DNA from: Wolfiporia cocos
Taxonomy: Eukaryota > Basidiomycota > Agaricomycetes > Polyporales > Phaeolaceae
Length of the DNA stretch: 64,000 bases
Assembly (NCBI GenBank): GCA_029448655.1
Contig: JACCLO010000011.1
Coordinates: 1,178,001-1,242,000 of the forward strand
Direction of reading: 5' to 3'
Made by a program: the position numbers and the translations under genes. The first letter of the stretch is position 1. Every line of letters begins with the position of its first letter. The notes under the pieces are model-generated. The model was not told the origin of the DNA, searched no databases, and saw only the letters and a list, made by a program, of their open reading frames with translations. This document shows positions 58,555 to 64,000 of this stretch, in pieces.

Positions 58555-58999
58555 AAGACATAGCCACAACGTACTTCGAGGATAGACCCAGGCCATCAGT
58601 GGAAAAATAGACATGCTGAATGGAACCCCAAGTGGGAAGACTTCGAAAGAAAGAGCCTAGCCATGAAACTCAGAGAGAACCCAAACGAATTCATAATCCA
58701 CGATGATGTAGACACCACACTGCTGAAGGAAGTGAAGATACCCTTCTATATCTACCCAAAGCAGCTCGTCGCCAGGAACTTTTGGTTCTGCAACCCATGC
58801 ACTCGTGTAATCGAATACAGTATACAGTTGGGACAATGCATAGAATCCACAATACCCAACAACCTGGGGTGGATCTACCCCGTACAATATACCTTGCAGA
58901 TCAAGAGTTTCAGTGCCGCAGATGCATCTTTAGAGACACCGCAGATGCATCTGGGGCACTCTAAGTCATCGAGAGAAGCGCCTGTTAGTACCAAAATAA

Positions 59000-59085
59000 A
59001 GCGTCATAGACTGGGAATTGAACTAACAACCATGAGATCATTGTGAAACAGCGACAGAAACCACTTAGCTAAAGTGGCTTCAGAA
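59000..59085 (-). repeat. tRNA-like sequence (SINE head or tRNA relic)
   Basis: On the minus strand an A box (TTTAGCTAAGTGG) and a B box (GTTCAATTC) are spaced as in a tRNA, with an anticodon-like stem (ACAAT/GTTGT). The acceptor stem does not pair. A pol III-stop-like TTTATTTT follows. Confidence 0.5.
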
Positions 59086-59364
59086 AGGAAGACCTTGTAG
59101 AGATAGTCAGAGTAATTGATATCATAAGGGTCGTAATAAAATTTAACATATGTCAGTAAGCTCAGGTGTTCCTTGAGCTCAGAATGCATCTCTTTGTTGG
59201 TGCGTCCCACAATCCTTATGTCTCTGCAATGAGGTGAGGAAGCTGTTACAAATTACCTAAAGGGCAATATGAAGCATCACACTAAGGTGTGACTTGACAA
59301 TTAAAAGCTACGGCGATGAAAGGGTGTCAAATGGGATCATAGTGGCAAGTATGTGACTGCATAC

Positions 59365-59427
59365 CAAGACCATTTAGCAAAGTGGTACAGGTTACGACTT
59401 CACTGATTCCGGGTTAAGTGTTCAAAC
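59365..59427 (+). repeat. tRNA-like sequence interrupted in its B box by an LTR
   Basis: The A box TTTAGCAAAGTGG is followed by ...GTGTTCAAAC, where the LTR at 59428-61863 begins. The continuation CGAACCCTGCGC is found at 61864, so the rejoined sequence holds a good B box. Confidence 0.55.
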
Positions 59428-61863
59428 TGTCACAGATTTCTGGGGCATTATATTAACTACCTGACACAGATGTCCTGTGGGACTCACCAAGCCTGTATCC
59501 TTGATGACTAGGCGACTTAGTGAGGAGGGTTATCAGACGCAGCAGGGTGGAATATGCTTCTACGGCGTACGCCGAGAAGAATAGAACTAAAGTTAAAGAG
59601 CGCTTGGCTCCTACTTATATACATGTTTATGGGAAGGTCACGTGCTACTAGCTAGCTGTTACCTTTCCGGGTTATGTGGCTTTGCCAAGTGGCGAAGCTT
59701 ATCTTATCTACTGTTTATAGACTCTACATAGAATGGCCGTGGTTGGCCCTAATGGCCAAACCAATCGTATGAGAGGGATTATGTCTTATCTTTGTGATAA
59801 CGCGGGCGCAGCCCGGGTATATAGGAAGCCGGTTGCCGGATACCGTGAGGTATAATGGCGATTGGCCGTGCTTCGTTGGATGACCAAGGCGAGACGCCGA
59901 GGTCGTTATGCCATTGGACGGGAAGTACCATGGCATGTGTTACAGCCCGGACCGGATGGTTACCGGGGCATGTGTTGGACTTAGCCGTGAGGCGAGGTCC
60001 GGTGTTTGGGCGACGCCGTGATGGCAGAAGCCCGGGACTTGGAGAACGCCGAGTCCGTGGGAGGCCGGGAAGGCCGTGACCTATAGCGATATTGCCTTGA
60101 TGCTAATATTATGCTGTATGGTCGTGTTGACATTATTATGCGAGCGTGCCGCGCTCGGGATGTCATTGTGATCTAAGATCTTATGACGTGGTGGTCTAGC
60201 TTGTAAGTGACACAGATCTATCCTGTGGGACTCACCTAGTCGCTATCCTGAGGTACTAGGGCGACTAGACAAGGAAGATGGACCCAGTGCAGCAGTTGCT
60301 AGTGGAAGAAGCTCAGCCGCAAACCAGTCGAAGCTTGGGACTACCAATGGTAGTCCACTGGGAGTACCTATGGTACTCCGCGTGTGGGCATTCGAGGTAA
60401 CGACGATAGAATAGAACTGAAGTATGGAGCGCTTGGCTCCTACTTAAATACATGTATGCGGAGAGGTCATGTGATACTGTATAGTACTACCTTTCCGGGT
60501 TATGCGGCTTTGCCAATGGGCGAAGCTTATCTTATCTATGTTTTTATGATCCTATCTACAATGGCCGTGTGGGCCGGTAATGGCCGCACCAATAGTAAGA
60601 GAGGAGGTTTATTATTATCTTGGACAAACGCGGGCACAGCCCGGGTATTGATGGCCGATAAGGCCGGACCAACAGCGATATTGCCTTGTTGCTAATATTA
60701 TGCTGTATGGTCGTGTTGACATAATTATGCGAAGGTGTGCCGCGCCTGAAGTGTCATTATGATCAAGGATCTTATGACGGTGGGAAACCGAGGAGGCCGA
60801 CCCAATAGAACATTGCTTGGTGGCGATGTTTGGTGTTGTGGACATTATTATGCGAGCGTGCCGCGCTCGGCCTATCATTATGATCTAAGATCTTATGATG
60901 TGGCTGGTCTTGCTCTAACGGGCGAGACCTATGACGTAGCTGTAGTGTTGCTATTGGACGTGGATGTACCGTAGCGTTATGTAAGCTAGTCATGTGGTTG
61001 ATAAGCCCAGTTAAGAGCTTGTCGTGGTGGCAATGGGAGTTAACCCGTAGATAACTTGTAGTTAGACGTATAAATCCCAGGTAAATTGCTATAATCATAG
61101 GAAAAATGCTGTAAGCCCCAGATAAATCTGTGACAGTAAGGGCGAGACCGGATGACGTAGCGGTGACGATGCTATTGTCTAGACTTGAATGACGCATTCG
61201 CAGGTGGAGGCACAGTGAAGCACGTTGCCTTAGCGATGATGTCATTAGTCTTGTGACGTAGCCTTGTATGCTGGTCATGTGGTTGATAAGCCCAGTTAAG
61301 AGCTTGTTGTATGGCAATGGGAGTTAACCCGTAGATAACTTGTAGTTAGACGTATAAATCCCAGGTAAATTGCTATAATCGTAGGGAAAAAGCTGTAAGC
61401 CCCAGATAAATCTGTGACACTACCCCCTCCCTGGGTCGAACCAGGGATCTCATGCGTTGTAGTCACATGATATGTGCCTGGTAGTGTAGCGGTATGAGCG
61501 TACTCTGGTATGTAGATACAATGGTCACATGATTAGCTTAGTCAGCAGCACGACAGCGCCTGCGCACGGACCTTTACTTTAGGGCCAGTACTTATAGTAG
61601 TAGTGCACGCGCGACATGTATATAAGCTAGACGTCTAAGGTCTTACACCTCAGACTGTTCAATCTCGGCATTGGGGTGAGTCCCTCAGTTATACTCTGAA
61701 CCTCTGCATGCTAGACTGGTGGTCAACATAACTACTTGGTTACTGTCTACCTTGGGTCGTCTATCAACACCCATCCAGTCGCCCTTCAAGACGTTAGGTC
61801 TTGTGCCTTATACGTTAGGTTATAGGTGGGGCATTAGTCGTATGTCAGTTATAATCTGTGTCA
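59428..61863 (+). mobile_element. LTR (outer) with TSD C(A/G)AAC, itself interrupted
   Basis: It starts TGTCACAG and ends CTGTGTCA, flanked by CAAAC (59423-59427) and CGAAC (61864-61868), one mismatch. Apart from the nested element and one copy of its duplication it is about 473 bp, like its relatives. The TATA-like CATGTATATAAGC lies near 61618, followed by a stem-loop CTAAGG...CCTCAG type. Confidence 0.7.
59462..61419 (-). mobile_element. LTR-type element (inner) with TSD CTACC and internal tandem repeats
   Basis: It is flanked by CTACC (59457-59461, 61420-61424). On the minus strand it starts TGTCACAGATTTATC and ends CTGTGTCA. It is 1958 bp and contains two tandem homologous blocks starting at 59462 and 60208 (offset 746), each with a CATGTAT(A/T)TAAGTAGGAGC promoter box. 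A 150-bp end block is duplicated at offset 284-285 (60984-61135 and 61268-61419). A roughly 100-bp block occurs three times (60085, 60678, 60835). Confidence 0.75.
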
Positions 61864-61920
61864 CGAACCCTGCGCATGTATTTCTTGCGCAGGTGCATCT
61901 TATTTTATTCAGATGCATCT

Positions 61921-62620
61921 TGTTACGGGTCGAATACCTGTTCGTATATTCGAGTCACGAATATAGATTGTTCTTCTGCACGTAGTCCAAAGGATGTATG
62001 CAAGGCAAATACCCGTTAGATGCCTTCAAGTCCTAGGTGAAGTTCCTAGGAGATCGTTTGATATCCAATACGCGTTAGAGGATATAATCTGTTTGGGGTG
62101 CAAGTCGAATAGAATATAAGACTTGCCTAAGTCCGAGAAGTCAGTGTGCACTTCGAGGACTTAGTCGTTCGGTTGCTTGAGAGAAATACTGAGCATAGTT
62201 TCCTACATTTGAGAACGAGTATGTTTGTACAACAAGGTTGAGCTGAAGAGCCTCGACAGTAAGTACATGAGTTTATATACTACATTGGGTTTCAGGGGTC
62301 AAGTCTGTCCCAGATGTCACCGATACTATCTACGCTATAGTACCAAACGCTTGATAGGTATGTAGTGATATATCTGAAATGATAAATAAGAATGATGATG
62401 GCAGTTGAACGCCATCTATCAGCTAATGAATGATAAATATGAAACGGGGGCAGAGTTGGATCTGTCAAAGGTGAAACATGCCCTATACACTAGTACAACT
62501 GGGGATGCACCCAGTAGAGTCACGAGTAGCCAGGGGAGTTGGTTGTGCAACAAGTCCCTGTATCGTATTCGCCCAGTGGTGAGTTCCGTCAGCATTCCGA
62601 AAATCGAAATAACCGTAACA
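61921..62620 (-). mobile_element. LTR, inverted relative of 46726-47432
   Basis: On the minus strand it starts TGTTACGG and ends CCGTAACA, 700 bp, closely similar along its whole length to 46726-47432. No 5-bp target duplication flanks it (CATCT versus TCAGC). On the minus strand it is preceded by a purine-rich AAAGGGGAGC, so it may be the 3' LTR of an element lying to the right. Confidence 0.75.
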
Positions 62621-62751
62621 TCAGCTCCCCTTTAAGCATTTGTCGTCCTCGACGAATTCTCCAGACTTGGCTCCTCAGAGGGCCTCTGCATCCTGCTCAT
62701 TGTAGATGTATCCGTTCCCGCTGAGGGACGGGGTCGTAGGAGCTCACCATG

Positions 62752-63118
62752 TCACAACATTTTCGTGACTCACTTTCTTTACGCTTATACCGGGAGTCGA
62801 ACCCTCGACTCCTGGGTATATCAACATGTGACTTCCTTCTTTAGTGCACATGACTTACAATGTAGCTAGTGCGCGGCTACCCTTACTTACATCATCGCTT
62901 ACTTAATGGTTCTAGGTCTTGTCTAGTAGGCACGTGCGCACAGGCCACGTCGCTTTAGGGCAAGGGTATCTACTTAGGATTAGAGCGTTACCCAGATGTA
63001 CTTAAGCTTGACAGTCTGAGGCGTTTACCTCAGACTTTGCAATCTGTTCATGGGGCTTAGGCCCCCTTACTCAGTACCTCTCTGCTGCGCTACATAAGAC
63101 CGCTAGTCTGTGACCTTG
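62752..63118 (+). repeat. LTR fragment of the TGTCAC family
   Basis: It starts TGTCACAACATT and shows the same layout as 48609-49009: TTTAGGGCA, a GATGTACTTAAGC box near 62996 and a CTGAGG...CCTCAG stem-loop. A 35-nt near-palindrome (62786-62820) is present. The right end was not located. Confidence 0.5.
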
Positions 63119-63119
63119 A

Positions 63120-63492
63120 CTACTCCGTCTCCCTCAACCTTCGACATAGCGTTGGACCTGGAGGCTTGGGTATTAGAGGTTGGAGTGCTAATGGGCAGGG
63201 CATTAGTTGGGACGTCGCTAAGTCCGCAACACACCATACGAAGTGTTGGCGGCATTCATTCTGTGGATGACCTGGTTGATTGAGTCCACAAGCCCTGCAG
63301 ATATAGTTGGGGCAGTCGAGGATCCAGTGGCTAGGGGAGCCACACTGTCGGCAGGGTTGTTCGGGCGAAGGTCGCACTGGTACCCATAGGGAAGGGATAT
63401 CCCACAGGTATTCGTTGTGCCTATACTGCCAGTGATGCACTGCTCTGTGAAGGTTCTGTGTCACCCATGTGGGTAGGGAGGCAGTGTCTCAT
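63120..63492 (-). pseudogene. Gag-like zinc-knuckle fragment
   Basis: The translated minus strand has two adjacent zinc knuckles: C-RQ-C-GSPS-H-WILD-C and C-RA-C-GLNQPG-H-PQNE-C. They are preceded by LHRAVHHWQYRHNEYLWDIP and followed by a Pro-rich tail. No Met is available upstream in frame, so it is an exon or a broken frame. It is probably gag-derived from a retroelement extending past the right edge; a cellular zinc-knuckle protein is less likely given the LTR neighbours. Confidence 0.55.
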
Positions 63493-63574
63493 TCATGCTC
63501 CCTCGCACCTCGCTCAAACTCCTCGTGGGTAATGCTCTGCACCGACAGAGATCGTCAAATAGGCAGCGTGCTAT

Positions 63575-64000
63575 TCACTCTTCACTGTCACGCTGGGGTA
63601 GTCCTAGGGCCCTCCATGCATGCAGGTGGTTCACGTCCCCTGTTGCTTCCCATACCAGGAATACGTGCCGGCAGGTCTCTAACTCCTGTTTGGCAGGCCC
63701 TCTGAGTCTTGGTAGGCAGCAGAAATAATACTCGATTGCGTTCCATAAAATCAAACGTGCATGCAACTCGGCATTATTCGTCGGTGGTGAAAAAGCGGGT
63801 GGGTCGTGGTACATATTCGGGTCAACTGGGAGTAATGTGCTCGCAATCCTTGAAGTTGTTGAGCGCATGTCGTAGTTGGGCTGTCGTGGTGGCGGCCAGT
63901 TGGTCGATAAGTCTGTCAGTGAGTAACTTGAGTCCCTCCCTCTGTGCTCTGATCTGCCCCTCCATTTGGACGAGGTCCTCGGTGATGTTCGTATACAAGC
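63575..64000 (-). pseudogene. Upstream part of the gag-like frame, partial
   Basis: On the minus strand a Gln/Leu-rich coiled-coil-like stretch (VQMEGQIRAQREGLKLL) precedes a stop near 63830. An overlapping frame 63868-63575 contains ILWNAIEYYFCCLPRLRG and HLHAWRALGLPQ. It lies upstream of the zinc knuckles in the same direction, so both are probably parts of one decayed protein. It is cut by the window edge. Confidence 0.4.

Larger units (their letters stand above)
50009..58990 (+). mobile_element. Decayed Ty3/Gypsy retrotransposon with dUTPase domain
   Basis: Domain order on the plus strand is gag, dUTPase, protease, reverse transcriptase, RNase H, integrase with a GPY/F motif, and a short tail. 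Reading is broken by stops at 50225, 51279, 52425, 53388, 56532, 57447, 57720 and 58026, by frameshifts near 50640, 51510, 52240 and 56105, and by three LTR insertions (53588-53975, 54275-55903, 58110-58554). The outer boundaries are not defined because no pair of flanking LTRs was found. Confidence 0.8.

Noticed and set aside
61426..61510. Functional tRNA on the minus strand
   Set aside because: The T arm and an anticodon-like stem are present, but the D arm is missing and the acceptor has a mismatch. The sequence is also explained as the start of an LTR.

Overview
The window looks like a chromosome segment of a filamentous basidiomycete (Agaricomycetes). The evidence is genes split by many short introns (about 48-60 nt), a tRNA-Asn with an intron, fungal housekeeping genes (EB1/Mal3, chitin synthase, ATP synthase subunit f, the GPI-transamidase subunit PIG-T/Gpi16, the AAA ATPase AFG2) and repeat families typical of these fungi (Ty3/Gypsy, hAT-like elements, a zinc-finger transposon ORF). 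All names come from reading translated sequence; no database search was possible.

Positions 1-40 kb are the gene-bearing part. In order: a multi-spanning membrane protein (38-1785, +), a single-pass membrane protein (4494-5656, -), EB1 (6572-7574, -), an F-box protein (8098-9237, +), and a duplicated block. The duplicated block pairs a small Ser/Pro-rich acidic protein (three copies: 9997-10542, 16669-17188, 20904-21412, all +) with a convergent chitin synthase. That synthase is decayed at 10840-13690 and apparently intact at 21740-25607. An array of tRNA-derived repeats with a 22-bp minisatellite (17.5-19.4 kb) lies between the copies. Next come a monocarboxylate-type MFS transporter (26228-27766, -), tRNA-Asn (28783-28881, -), ATP17 with a 9-nt exon (29025-29486, +), PIG-T (33008-34998, -) and AFG2 (36401-39499, +).

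From about 40 kb onward the window is a nested transposon graveyard. A second SINE/minisatellite array (41.7-43.0 kb) copies the one at 17.5-19.4 kb. A 4.45-kb hAT-like element (43142-47591) with matching termini and an 8-bp target duplication sits inside the reading frame of a zinc-finger transposon protein. It carries an antisense 5' fragment of a RING-ligase-type gene and has itself been hit by a related 619-bp hAT MITE and by a solo LTR. Further right is a decayed Ty3/Gypsy element (about 50.0-59.0 kb) whose polyprotein has a dUTPase domain between gag and protease. It is interrupted by three LTR insertions, each with a 5-bp target duplication. Beyond it, one LTR inserted into a tRNA-like sequence was in turn hit by another LTR (59428-61863). 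An LTR at 61921-62620 is the inverted relative of the solo LTR at 46726-47432. The window ends in gag-like zinc-knuckle remnants.

The strongest candidates for something new are the gene-fragment-carrying hAT-like element and the dUTPase-bearing Gypsy element.
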